Shown one piece after another: positions 10,175 to 20,857 of a stretch of DNA of 64,000 bases. The position numbers and the translations under genes were made by a program. The notes beneath the pieces are model-generated. The model had not been told where the DNA came from. It worked only from the letters and a program-made list of their open reading frames with translations, and did not search any database. How positions within the stretch are numbered: the first letter of the stretch is position 1; each line of letters opens with the position of its first letter. Origin of the DNA: Myoxocephalus aenaeus (taxonomy: Eukaryota > Chordata > Actinopteri > Perciformes > Cottidae); the NCBI GenBank assembly GCA_038501785.1, contig JBAMJR010000042.1, positions 2,143,501-2,207,500 on the forward strand, given 5' to 3'.

Positions 10175-12344
10175 ATGTTTAGAACGCACTTCACAACCCA
10201 GGAAGCACTTGAAGCGGTCTTGGCGAGCAGCGACGAGGAAGAGAACGGAGGAGCATCAGACTGTGAAGGCTTTGACTCCTGCGATGAAGAAGATTAGCGC
10301 AGAACGAAGGGATCCATTTGAAGATGGGTAAGTGTATTTACTAACTAACTCAACTTTGTTTTGCAATAGCATATTTACGCTAGCAGAGTGAGCACATTTA
10401 GCTCACGGTTACGCTGTCCGTTACATTACTGCACGTTGACTAGTAGTGTTTACCGAGATCACCGCCGTGTACGCTCGACTACCGTGATGCTGGTAATGTT
10501 TACTGTTAGCACCGTGCTCGTTACGACTACCGTGATGCTGGTAATGTTTACTGTTAGCACCGTGCTCGTTACGACTACCGTGATGCTGGTAATGTTTACT
10601 GTTAGCACCGTGCTCGTTACGACTACCGTGATGCTGGTAATGTTTACTGTTAGCACCGTGCTCGTTACGACTACCGTGATGCTGGTAATGTTTACTGTTA
10701 GCACCGTGCTCGTTACGACTACCGTGATGCTGGTAATGTTTACTGTTAGCACCGTGCTTGCTGCGACTACCGTGATGCTGGTAATGTTTACTGTAAGCAC
10801 CGTGCTCGTTACGACTACCGTGATGCTGGTAATGTTTACTGTTAGCACCGTGCTCGTTATGACTACCGTGATGCTGGTAATGTTTACTGTTAGCACCGTG
10901 CTCGTTATGACTACCGTGATGCTGGTAATGTTTACTGTAAGCACCGTGCTCGTTACGACTACCGTGATGCTGGTAATGTTTACTGTTAGCACCGTGCTTG
11001 CTGCGACTACCGTGATGCTGGTAATGTTTACTGTAAGCACCGTGCTCGTTACGACTACCGTGATGCTGGTAATGTTTACTGTTAGCACCGTGCTCGTTAC
11101 GACTACCGTGACGCTGGTAATGTTTACTGTTAGCACCGTGCTCGTTATGACTACCGTGACGCTGGTAATGTTTACTGTTAGCACCGTGCTCGTTACGACT
11201 ACCGTGACGCTGGTAATGTTTACTGTTAGCACCGTGCTCGTTACGACTACCGTGAGGCTGGTAATGTTTACTGTTCGCACCGTGCTTGCTGCGCGCTACG
11301 ACTACCGTCGGCTTTCTTTCAGTGATCTTGCTATTGTAGCCCCCATGAGTTGTCTCTGTTGTGTTTGAAAAACGGCACGGTATGTAATCGTTACTACCGT
11401 AGCCCTCGTGAGTTTGTTTACATTGGCAGGCAACGTTAGTTGCTGGATCTGTTATGTGTTTGTAACTTAGTACTGACTAGTTGTTGTTTTTTTCAGAGAG
11501 GCTTCACAGCTGCCACGGTCCAGTGGAGCATCACTGCAGCAGCCTCCCAGTCCGTCGGCTACAACGCCAGCCACTCCAGCCCAGCCGCAAAGAGGTCGCG
11601 TATTCCCAGACTACTACAGCCTCCCAGTCCGTCGGCTACAACGCTAGCCACTCCGTCCCCACCAGCCCCGCCAACAAAGAGGTTGCGTGCTCCCCGAAGA
11701 CTACCGCCAACAAAGACGCCGCGTGCTTCCCCACGGCTACCTGCACCACAGCCACCATCTGGGCCAACTAAGACGGCGTCGCTACAGCAATCAGCACCTC
11801 CGCTGTCTTGGAAGACTGACAGAGACCTGGACACTGCTCCCCCTGTCTCCAGGTTCCAGCCTGTGAAGTGGATGGACACAAAGGAAGTATCGGCCTGCTC
11901 CACAGTTCACTCTGCATACTCTGGGAGAACTGTGACGAGGAGGCTGAAGCAACAAGATGGCTCCTGGGAAAGAGCATCAGTCCCCTGTCCCACACCAATT
12001 GCACAGTACAACGAGCACATGGGTGGAGTTGATCTGTCAGACCAGCTCATCCAGTACTACTCTGCACGACACAAGACGATGCGCTGGTACAGAACGCTTT
12101 TTTACCATTTTCTGGACATTGGCGCCACCAACAGTTACATTCTGCACAAGGTCATGTTCCTGTGCTTATCGCTGCTGCTGCTTCTGCTGCAGCCTGCCTA
12201 AAAATGAAGGCAACAACGGGTCGCAGGGTGTGCGAGTGTTGCAAAAAGAAAGGCCATCGAAATCTCACACCATGGAAGTGCAGGGAGTGTGACATTTACC
12301 TCTGCATGCAGCCGTACAGAAACTGTTTCGAGGCATGGCACTGA
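10175..12344 (+). pseudogene. Internally deleted piggyBac transposase gene
   Basis: Exon 1 (10175-10327) encodes MFRTHFTTQEALEAVLASSD and an acidic run, typical of piggyBac N-termini, but has TAG at 10295-10297 and TGA further on. The donor GTAAGT at 10328 and the acceptor ending at 11496 bound an intron; both sides are phase 0. Exon 2 (11497-12201) has a proline-rich linker, WKTDRDLDTAPPVSRFQP, fused in frame near 11862 to VKWMDTKEV. It continues to HMGGVDLSDQLIQYY, which holds the third catalytic Asp (12031-12033) and the neighbouring Asp (12040-12042), then TNSYILHK and a stop. The first two catalytic Asp and most of the DDE core are missing. The C-terminal cysteine-rich finger (CECCKKKGHR, CRECDIYLC, CFEAWH; 12204-12344) lies in another frame. 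Catalytically dead. Confidence 0.85.
10480..11295. repeat. 48-bp minisatellite, 17 copies
   Basis: About 17 tandem units of 48 bp lie in the piggyBac intron, with core accgtgatgctggtaatg and then tttactgttagcaccgtg. Units differ by few substitutions, for example gttacg versus gttatg or ttgctgcg, and gttagc versus gtaagc. Since 48 is a multiple of three and no unit has a stop in the relevant frames, the array stays open on both strands (about 326 codons plus, 273 minus). That is a by-product of the period, not evidence of a protein. Variant units recur about five apart (units 6 and 11), suggesting block duplication. Confidence 0.95.
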
Positions 12345-12373
12345 TTGTGCAATACTGTCATCAAATTTTTTGT

Positions 12374-12475
12374 GTGTGCCTTATTTGTTGTGCAATACTG
12401 CTACTCTATTTTGAGCCTTATTTGTTGTGCAATACTGTTACTCTATTTTGTGCCTTATTTGTTGTGCAATACTGT
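12374..12475 (+). repeat. 38-bp tandem repeat in piggyBac 3' UTR
   Basis: Nearly three copies of a 38-bp unit containing gccttatttgttgtgcaata. Confidence 0.85.
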
Positions 12476-13073
12476 AATTATTTTTACCTTACGTTTATTG
12501 TAATTCTGTGTTATCTGTGCATATGACAATACAAATATCTATGTATATTATGCAAAAAATTATAATTTTTATTTGAAAAAAAAAGTTGTTATGGTCATTT
12601 TTCATTTGCACACACCCCATGAAGCTTTATCTGCAGTATGAAGTAATTTCTCACTCACTTTTTTATCATTTTGGTGAAAGATGTGAAAGACTACATTTCT
12701 ACTCAAAAACGGAAATAAAAGATTTGGTTTTAGACATTTATTTTCATGTTTCTAGCATGAATTCACATATTTCACTGCTTTTGTGAACCTAATACCTTTG
12801 GTAAACCAACTTCTAGCACCAAAATGTTTCGTCAACATGAGTAAAGGTATGTTTTCACAAGATATATGAAGATTTCTTTTAAATCAAACTTTAATTTTTC
12901 AGCATTAGATTCATATTATCACTTTACACTTTTGCCTTATGGCAATTGTGCCTCAGATAGCTGAGATTGTTCTGCAATTTTAGATGTAACAGATCTTATA
13001 TGCAAGTGCCTTAAAAGGAGAATTTAAGAAATTATGTAAAATTGAGAAAAAGGCTAAGACCCTGAAGGGTTAA

Positions 13074-13566
13074 AGTGAAGTCAATGTAGAAATGCCTTAA
13101 ACTTGCATTCTTTCTAATGGCCATCAGGGGGCGACTTCTCTGGTTGCAAAGAAATCTGATTGTATAGAAGTCTATGAGAAAATGACTATTTCTCACTTGA
13201 TGTATTCCCTCAGTAAACATTGTAAACATGAGTTTATGTCTCAATCTCTAGTTGCAAGTCTTCTTCAATACGACATGATCATTTAGTAACATGGTCCCAT
13301 AATAGGAAGGCTTTAGGGCGAGTTGTCTGTGTTTTCTTCTTCGCACTTTAACCCCTTGGCTGTGTGTTTTCAGTTCATGCAACTTTGGTTCAGTTGTACA
13401 TCCACCCTCTCCTCTCGTGTCACCTCCAGTTGCCAAATACAAAGATGGCAATGGCCAAAAACTAAGATGGTGACAGCCAAAAGGTCAAGGAGGCGACTTC
13501 CAATATGCTGAACTCCACAAACGTCACAGTGACCACATCCACTTCTTATGAACAGTTTATGGTTTG
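13074..13566 (+). repeat. Interspersed repeat family A, copy 2 (split by piggyBac)
   Basis: Continues the family A sequence directly after the right TTAA of the piggyBac. It shares the blocks around ttgtatagaagtctatgaga and aacatgagtttatgtctcaa and reaches a 3' region with catccacttcttatgaacag. The left piece, about 16 bp, lies before 9965. This copy keeps more of the 3' end than copy 1. Confidence 0.8.
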
Positions 13567-14171
13567 GACCCAGCGTTGGCTTTTCATAATAAAAACTAAA
13601 ATACAGATTTGACAGATTGTCTTTGTTATGATACCCCAGCTGCCTGTTTCTTCATTTACACCGCTGTAATCCTTCGTCGCTTATCGACAGAAGGGTTGGT
13701 GAAGACAAATAATAAAAAAAAGAAGCTGTGGTTTCCTTCCAAAGCTCACCGCCGCTCGTCTCGCACCTGTGCATCCGTACATCTCTGCAGCCCCCTTGTG
13801 ACTCCCCCCACTAGCAGCCGCCGCACTACAAACAGTTCAACAAGCCATAGGTATTTCATGTGCCTTTGTTACCGAGCTAACACTCTGAACTAACACTCAG
13901 GGACACTAAGCAACAAAGAGTGTTGGCTTGGCAGGTGACAACATATGTCCAAGCTAAGATATGCACATGTGAGGGCAAAACAAACAAGGTGGAGAATGAG
14001 ACCGACGGACATGTTTTTTTCTCACCACCTTCCCTGTTCATATACTACAGGCAGCATGCGGCAGGCTGTGGGGAGAAGTAGCTGAGAAAATTGGGGACTA
14101 AGCTCACTGTTCCACTCCGGTGACTTCTTTAGGGTCCCCAGGGCACAGGAAATGTTGGTTAATCCCAGTGC

Positions 14172-14172
<1 letters not shown>
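13567..14172. other. No gene seen
   Basis: Unique sequence with short open frames only. Confidence 0.45.

Positions 14173-14218
<46 letters not shown>
14173..14218. repeat. (TG)n microsatellite
   Basis: A 46-bp uninterrupted TG run. A second, shorter TG/CG run follows at about 14269-14294. Open frames across it on both strands are repeat artefacts. Confidence 0.95.
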
Positions 14219-14221
<3 letters not shown>

Positions 14222-17184
14222 GGGGGCAGCAAAGCCGGTTCAGGGGCCAAGTTGGGCAGCAATATAGAGTGTGTGTGTGTTTGCGCGCGCGTGTACACAT
14301 TGTTGGGGTCTCAGGAAGGTGGAATAATAACTGCCATTTGTATTCCATGTTGGTACTAAAGACTCACACCAAAGTACAAGCACACAGGGACACAATCAAA
14401 TCTCACACACTTCCCACACACATGCTAGTCGAGCTGAGCCTGTATTCCCTGCAGGGGCCGAGAGCATATACACGTCCTGGGATTCACCCAGCGGGCTGGG
14501 GAAATGAAGAGATACTTCTTAAGGAAAAGGTTTAAAGGACTTGTCATCCCCTCGCCCATCATCCCGTGTCACCCTCAAACCCACGCCCCCCAAATCTATC
14601 TGTGCGGCAATCGTTGGTGGGAGACAGGTGCATCGCCCCATTGGCTGTCCCTCATAACTGAACCGTCCCTGTAAGCTCTTCCACTCCACTCCCCCCAGAC
14701 CCACCACTTGAGGGGCTCGCCGCGACGCGAGCGAATCTGTCACCGATGTGCCGCCGTTGGGCTCAAGAGTTCTGAAGAGCGGCTTTTGGAAATGTGAGCG
14801 TGTACACAACTCAGCACTTTCGTGGCGATATTTCTTCATCTTGTCATAGCGGCAACGCCGGTCGTCCCCAAAGCCCTGAATTCACTGCAGTGCTTTTATT
14901 AAAACTTTCTGTCACAAGGAAAAGCTTCAGCAGAAATAAAGGCGGCGGGTGAATATTTTCTCGTTGAAAGAAATTGCTGAATGTACAGAGGCTTGGGCTC
15001 CTATTAAGGTAGGTTCTTGAATGTTCAGCCTTGTAGTATACCACATATACTGTACGCCAATACTCATCGCCAAGTGAAATATCAGTTTCCAGCTATACAA
15101 CCAAAATGTGAGTAGATTTATGTCAATCACTGTTATGTAAACGATATACTGCCTGATGATATTCCTTAAATATCTGAACTATTACTAAATGAATCTTAGA
15201 CCATATCTGTTACGTTTCTCAAAGTCCTATGAGCGACTCATTTTCGGTCTTACTTTAAGGACAAGTTTCCAAACTCAGAAAATCACTCTTATTCCTGCTG
15301 ATATTAAGGAAAACTCCAGAGGTCTCGGAACCCTTGTGCCTGACGCCAGGTAAGCCTTTGGAGGGCAAGGGGCTGTATTTCTGGGGTTCTAGTGTCTAGA
15401 AATACTTTCTTTTTCCGTGCACTGCTCATTGTTTACAGTCCAATGACTTGAGATGCAAGACGAGTGGGAAATTAATCTCATCTTCTAAAAAGATACATTT
15501 GTGTGCAGGGCAATATCAGTGGTTATTGAAACCACTTGTTTCAGCTTTATTCCTCTCTGTGTTAACAGCATTGTTGGACAGTAAATTAATGTGTTAGGAT
15601 TCTGATGCTTCCAGCCATGGAGATGGCTGGAAGCTAATGGTTCTAACAGCGCAAACAGTGCTTGCAACAACAACAGTGCTGACGGAGCTAACCCGTCGGA
15701 GGATACAATACAATAGAAATTCTCCATTAGAATCAGTATCCCTTTACGGGTACTGCCATTGGCATTATCATTTTTTAAACAATACCAAGCCCTCATCATC
15801 ATAATCTCTACTTTGAGTGTGGTAAAACAACAATGTCACTCTCGTTCTCCTAAAAGTAGTCTTCCTTGCTTCATTCATATTCAAATATGAGATAAATAGA
15901 TCTGTATTGATGTGTTTAAGGCATTTTTTCAAACAGCACCGTGTTATTTGTTTTTTTGGTTTGAGTCTTAATTTACATTGTCAAAATGCATAAAGAAAAA
16001 AAAGCTTCATCAAATCACATTCCTGGCACAAATGAAGCAATTTCCCAGACAATCAGGAAACAACTCGCAAAGAGATGTGATGTTTCCTCTCTGGGAACCG
16101 GGCAATCAAGAACTAATAATGAGCACATTATTTTGTTTCTGAGCAAAACCAATTTGTGTCACGTCTGAATGAAATCGCAGCTATCATAAACTCGTCAAAT
16201 AGACAAAAAACAATGAACAGGCATTGGGCAGGCAGCAACGTCTCCTGCAGAGCATAATGTGTGTAACCGTTTAAAACTAGTGGTGTTACTTCTTAGGGTT
16301 AATAGGTGGTCGCCTTTTGGGTTCTCGCCAGCATCTGATTTCCTTCCCCAATCCCATCCCTAATATCCCGTCTTGACTGTCTACCTTCATGCCATCACCA
16401 CGGGGCATAACATTTGATCTCTGTCTCTTCTGCCTTTCTGCCGTCTGTTCCTCAAGACCTTTCCATCTGTCCCCATCTGCCCCCGGGAGTCTAAAGCTTT
16501 GTGAGCCGAGCTCATTGAGCTGCAAACTGTTTGAGAGACTGACCTCTCTCTCTCTGTCTTCTTTTTTTCTTCTCTTTTTCCTGCTATCAATCTTTTCCCA
16601 CTCCATCTTCTGCATCCGACTCGTCTATCTCTGTCGCTTTACTTGTGAAAGGGTTATTGATATTTAAAGCTGCTTCTCCGAGTTACTGTCTAGCTCTACC
16701 GCTAAAGCTAGGTGCTACCGTCTTCTTTTTTTACGTAAAGCTGCTGCATTTAGCATTTCAACATCATGATCCCTCCCACATTTGACCTTGTGTTTGATTA
16801 TGAATTCAAACAGACTAACTGTGTTTACATGCTGCAGGTTACCCTATAGGAACTTTCACAATTTCACAAAAGTACATTTTGCAAAAGTTGTAACAGGATG
16901 CCTCAGGCATTTTACAGGGGTCATTACAGGGCCCAGTTACCGTATTCCCCAGATTGAAATGGAACATAATGGGAACGTGATAGAGGGTCCTGAGTACCCA
17001 GTGTTCCTTTAATCCCCCCACCAATCCTCATTCCCCAGCTTGTCACATATGGACGCTTGGTCAGGACCACTTGTCGTCGGATTAAGTTTTAGGCAACAAA
17101 ATTAACTAACTAATATTAAATAGGTTTAGAAAGAGATTTCAGCCTTGGTGGGCTTGTTCCCCCACTTAATCCCCTCAGGTCTTT
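14219..17184. other. Long unique non-coding stretch
   Basis: About 3 kb with no recognisable transposon ends or genes. Open frames of up to 109 codons (for example 14519-14839, 15485-15802 and 16286-16615 minus) are low-complexity or motif-free. It contains a pyrimidine-rich tract (16540-16600) and one perfect short hairpin, listed separately. Confidence 0.4.
15607..15634. other. Perfect 12-bp hairpin
   Basis: Arms gcttccagccat and atggctggaagc (15607-15618 and 15623-15634) enclose the four-base loop ggag. Function unknown. Confidence 0.6.
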
Positions 17185-17395
17185 TCCCTTAAGAGAACAT
17201 GGGCTATTCTGGGAACTCGTCAATGGGAACATAGCAGGAATTTGAACAGAGGGCCTTCTGAAAATGAGTCCCTGACAACAGAAAACCTTTTGAAAAGTGA
17301 ACTTAATGTGTGTTAACAGAACATAGGACCTTGGGAACATAAAAACCTAAGAACTTGGAAACATAGGACTGTTGGAACATAAGATCCTTTAGTCC
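17185..17395. repeat. Degenerate gaacata repeat
   Basis: The phrase (g)gaacata, often followed by ggac, recurs irregularly (for example near 17226, 17320, 17333 and 17375). It looks like a decayed tandem array with a unit of very roughly 20 bp. Confidence 0.45.
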
Positions 17396-17471
17396 ATTGT
17401 CTTCATTTACACGCAGCCTTTTTTTTCAGCTGCAGCCACAACTATTCCTGTCCCAAAAGCTCTCATTAACC

Positions 17472-17948
17472 CAGGGGTGTCAAACATACGGCCCACGGGC
17501 TGGATCCAGCCCGCCAGGGGGTCCAGTCCGGCCCACGGGATAATTGTTAAAATTGCAGAAGAAAAAGAAAAGAAAAAACTACCTAAAACTAGAGTTGGGA
17601 CTCTAAACACTGATCCTCTGATTGTAAGATGGACATGATAACCATTGAGCCACACTCACAATTGATTGCATAACTGACATTACACAAAATATTGCCCAAC
17701 TGCGAGGGAATCTGCAGAGGAGATCCCAGGCAGGTAAACAGTGGGCAGATTTTTGGTCTTTATGTTTCTAGTTTATTGAAGAAAGACCGTAAAATAGAGT
17801 TTATCGTCAAAAAACCTTCACCAATGATTTAAACATAGAGAAATATTGTCATTATGTATGCGTTATTATGCTGTGATTTTACTGGTCCGGCCCACTTGAG
17901 ATCAAAATAGGCAGTAGCCCCTTCACTAAAATGAGTTTGACACCCCTG
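17472..17948. mobile_element. hAT MITE with perfect target duplication
   Basis: Terminal inverted repeats are CAGGGGTGTCAAAC (17472-17485) and GTTTGACACCCCTG, with a slight offset inside the right end. The 8-bp duplication cattaacc is identical on both sides (17464-17471 and 17949-17956). At 477 bp it is non-autonomous. The ends continue with cggccca-rich sequence typical of this hAT group. A tRNA-like segment lies inside on the minus strand. Confidence 0.9.
17597..17653 (-). ncRNA. tRNA-derived (SINE-like) pol III unit inside hAT
   Basis: On the minus strand an A box, TGGCTCAATGG, fits the TRGYNNARNGG consensus fully. A B box, GTTTAGAGTCC, fits GGTTCRANTCC at 9 of 11. Their starts are 44 bases apart, the spacing in a real tRNA. 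Between them lies a canonical anticodon loop, CTTACAA, giving a UAC (valine-type) anticodon, and the D arm resembles tRNA-Val. The anticodon and T stems are badly mispaired and no acceptor stem is evident, so this is a decayed tRNA pseudogene or SINE head, not a working tRNA. Confidence 0.5.
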
Positions 17949-17956
17949 CATTAACC

Positions 17957-19379
17957 TATGTACACTACTCTGCTTGCTCAGCACAAACCAGCAGACAAAG
18001 TTATTGCTTAGCAATAATATTTCTCCCAGGAGTTGGTGGAGAGCCAAAACGGAGCTAAAGGACAGTGAAGATTGACACTCACCACAAACGTGAGTCCATC
18101 TCATCAACTGCCGCACCTGTAAATAGGTGACTGTTTGCCAACTCGTTAGCCACAGCAACTTATTGAGGTGATTATGTTAACGTTGAGCTTGTTCCGCTGT
18201 CCCTAAGTGACCAAATAAATATTTCAATGGAGGTTTAAGGCTTTGATATATTTAAACCAGCAGGCCCGTCTGCACCTTCCCTCTCCAGCCCGTTGCTGTT
18301 GATCTGCTGAACTCCTCCCTCAGGCCGGACGCAAAACCATCAATGCAGCTTCGGAACAGCCACCTGTGAATAATTCCATTCTCAACCCCCGGGGCCGTTC
18401 CCACCAGCCCGGCCTTATATTTACACCATCACATCATCCCTCTCTTTTCTCTCTCACAAAACAAGCCCCCCCCAACCTTTTGATAAGCTCTACCAACATC
18501 GCGACAGCCTCTACATGAGCACTGGCTTCAAACCGCATTGGTGTGTTTACCCGGCGCTGTGACTGCCTTTCTGCAGTGCCAGAAATCCCTGCTGAGCCCA
18601 TAGTGGAGGTGTCATGGGTCTACTTCAATAAAACATCCGCGATGGCCGCGTTGCTCGCACTCAACCCTGTAACATTAACATTATTTGACTGCCGAATGGT
18701 GCACCTTTTTAACGGTACCGCAGATTGATGACGACACACCCCGAGGTTCTCTATACGTCACCGCCGGGGGTTAGTAACTGGTCCAATCGACTTCTGTGCG
18801 AATCCCCGCTGAGCTCATGGTAGAACGCGTTGTTGCATTGAGCGCTGTGTGATTAACGTCTTCACATCTGTCCTATCGAAGCCCCTCTTCGTTAACTTGG
18901 ATCCTGCATCACCAGCATTTATCCCCATCCAGTCATCCCCAATGTTTCATACAATAGTTAATTTATAAGCCCGACCCTCTTTTTTAGGATCTCACGGAAA
19001 TGAGAAGTGTTTTTTTTTTTTTTACTAAATTTTAAAATCCTCATCCAAAGTTAAAATCCTCATCCAAAATTCCGATCTAATTCATTTAAATTGCTAAAGT
19101 ACTTTAACCCTTGTGAGAAGATACGTGTCGGTTTACATGAAGAAAACAAGATTGTTACATTTTAATAATTCCGTAAACTCCTCAACATGACTAAGTGATT
19201 ATAACGTTTTACTAAAACATCAAACGCCCCCGTGTCTGGGTTCATAATGTTATCCGTAGTCGCACACAGCTTTGACTCCTCCAGGACGAGTGTCTGAATG
19301 AAGCCGCTTCCAGCGCTCCTTCAGCGGACCCGCAGTTTGATTCAGTGACGGCAGGACGGCGGTGATGCCGGGCGGAGCT
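17957..19379. other. No gene seen
   Basis: Unique sequence. It has a 17-base T run near 19008-19024 and a small direct repeat (aaaatcctcatccaaa, twice near 19035-19070). No transposon boundary was seen. Confidence 0.4.
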
Positions 19380-19625
19380 TCTCAACGCTGATTGGCTTTC
19401 GCAACTCCGCGTCGGGCGAATTATTCGCTGGAGATGAAATATTTCAACGCCAGCGAAAAGGCGGAAAGGCGGAAAAGCGAATATTCGCAACGCCATTTCG
19501 CCTCTATCGCGCCGCCCGGCGAAAAATCCGCTTTATCGCAACCTAACGCGCCTGTGCATTGATTTAACATGTAATCTGGACGCGCGAATATTTCGCAACG
19601 CTTTTGGTGTGAACACGGCATTACA
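19380..19625. repeat. GC-rich DNA-transposon end, unclassified
   Basis: Repeated palindromic words such as gcgaatattcgc and gcgcgaatattt occur with cgcaacg phrases and an ending ggtgtgaacacggcatta. This composition resembles termini of fish PIF/Harbinger-type MITEs. No partner end or target duplication was found. Confidence 0.35.
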
Positions 19626-20559
19626 GTAAAGCCTTGTCTGATCAGTATTGGTGTCTCCGGAGTTTTTTCTTTTTTGGGGGGGGGGGGGCGTTTCGAGGTC
19701 CTGCGATGTCATTGGTCGTCAGACGACACATGCCGAAGGAGACGGTCAGTTACATACCAAGCTTGTTATGGTGCGAGCAAGATTCAGGTCAAAGCAGGTA
19801 ATTTTTCACTTTCTGAACCGAAAAACACGTTTGTTGGACTGAATAAGCTTCCTAACATGTCAATGCTTGTGTTTTTAGGGCCCGAGCCTGACGTAGTCAG
19901 AGCAGAGGACCCTATTGTTATTCGAATGTTTATTTTTTTTGTTCGTCATTGCGCAGGGAAAAGAGGTGCTTGGGCTAAACCTACATTCTTCAAAATGTGC
20001 ACACCCATCCGACTCGGCCAAAAGTGCCAATCTGATTTGGGTCTCGGACAAAAGTCGAAAGAAATAGCTCAGTAGCGCCCCCTTTGGATGTAAAAGCTAT
20101 AAATTTTTGCTACCTAAGACGCATTGACCTGAGATTTGGCACACATGTCCGGGTGGGACTGCTCTACAAAAAACAAATCGAGACCCTTAAGCTCCGCCTA
20201 CTTAGATTTTCCGCCATTTTGAATTTTGTAAAAAACACATTCTTGTCAACTCCTCCTAAACTCTGGGTCCATGTCCTACGAAACTTTCTGTGGATCATCA
20301 TTGGTTCAATGTCATCAAACGATATTTTCAACATTGTTGATATCTCATTGCGTTTAGAAGTTATTAACCAATTAACCTCTTAGGGGCGTGGCTCAAGATG
20401 TCAATACACATAACCCCCAAATCACTTGGCGTATCTTCACAAACTTTGTAGCATATGTCAACATCGTGTCACTTAACATACCTACATTTACCTACATTTC
20501 CATGAAAATGGAAGTTGTTTTAACTCGGCCATACATGATAATTTTTAATCCTAGTCATA

Positions 20560-20573
20560 GCGCCACCTGGAGG
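20560..20573 (-). promoter_or_regulatory. CTCF-like motif
   Basis: Minus strand reads CCTCCAGGTGGCGC, 13 of 14 against the vertebrate CTCF core CCASYAGRKGGCRS. Binding is untested. Confidence 0.4.
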
Positions 20574-20843
20574 CAACAGGAAGTTACATGTTTTGTACTT
20601 GTATACCGTGCTCCGCAGAGATTATTCAGATCCCTCTCCAAATGCGTCAGAAGAGACTTAAGACATTGGTAATGCATCACCTTGAAGATTGTAAGGATCC
20701 GTTGAACGGCGTCGAGATCCTTCGCCATGAACGCATAAACCGATGTAACTCGACTCCACATGAAAAGATCCTTTCCAGGTTTCACATGTTTGATGAGACT
20801 CCAGGCCTGAAGACATGTGCAGTTTAATTTTTAATTAGTCATA

Positions 20844-20857
20844 GCGCCACCTAATGG
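20844..20857 (-). promoter_or_regulatory. CTCF-like motif
   Basis: Minus strand reads CCATTAGGTGGCGC, 13 of 14 against CCASYAGRKGGCRS. Confidence 0.4.

Larger units (their letters stand above)
9969..13069 (+). mobile_element. piggyBac element with TTAA target sites
   Basis: TTAA lies at 9965-9968 and 13070-13073. The ends are CCCTCTGGTGTC on the left and, read inward from the right, CCCTTCAGGGTC. TTAA duplication, CCCT-type ends and a piggyBac-like protein inside make the assignment firm. A 14-bp palindrome, TCACGCCGGCGTGA, sits at 9986-9999. The element spans 3,101 bp and holds a broken transposase gene, an intron with a large minisatellite, and a 3' UTR with a 38-bp tandem repeat. Family A sequence on both sides shows it jumped into an older repeat. 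Confidence 0.92.

Noticed and set aside
10480..11295. CRISPR-like regular array
   Set aside because: Units are contiguous without unique spacers, and the sequence is vertebrate with transposon context.
10388..11368. Long plus- and minus-strand open frames over the 48-bp repeats
   Set aside because: They arise because the unit length is a multiple of three and lacks stops. Composition is purely repetitive and the array lies between a donor and an acceptor, so it is intronic.
11559..11903. Minus-strand frame of 114 codons
   Set aside because: It is the shadow of the piggyBac proline-rich linker on the other strand.
14022..14348. Frames with His-Thr or Cys-Val repeats
   Set aside because: They cross the TG microsatellite and are simple-repeat translations. 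The same applies at 25771-25989, 33189-33386, 45095-45398, 54024-54714 and 55569-55940.
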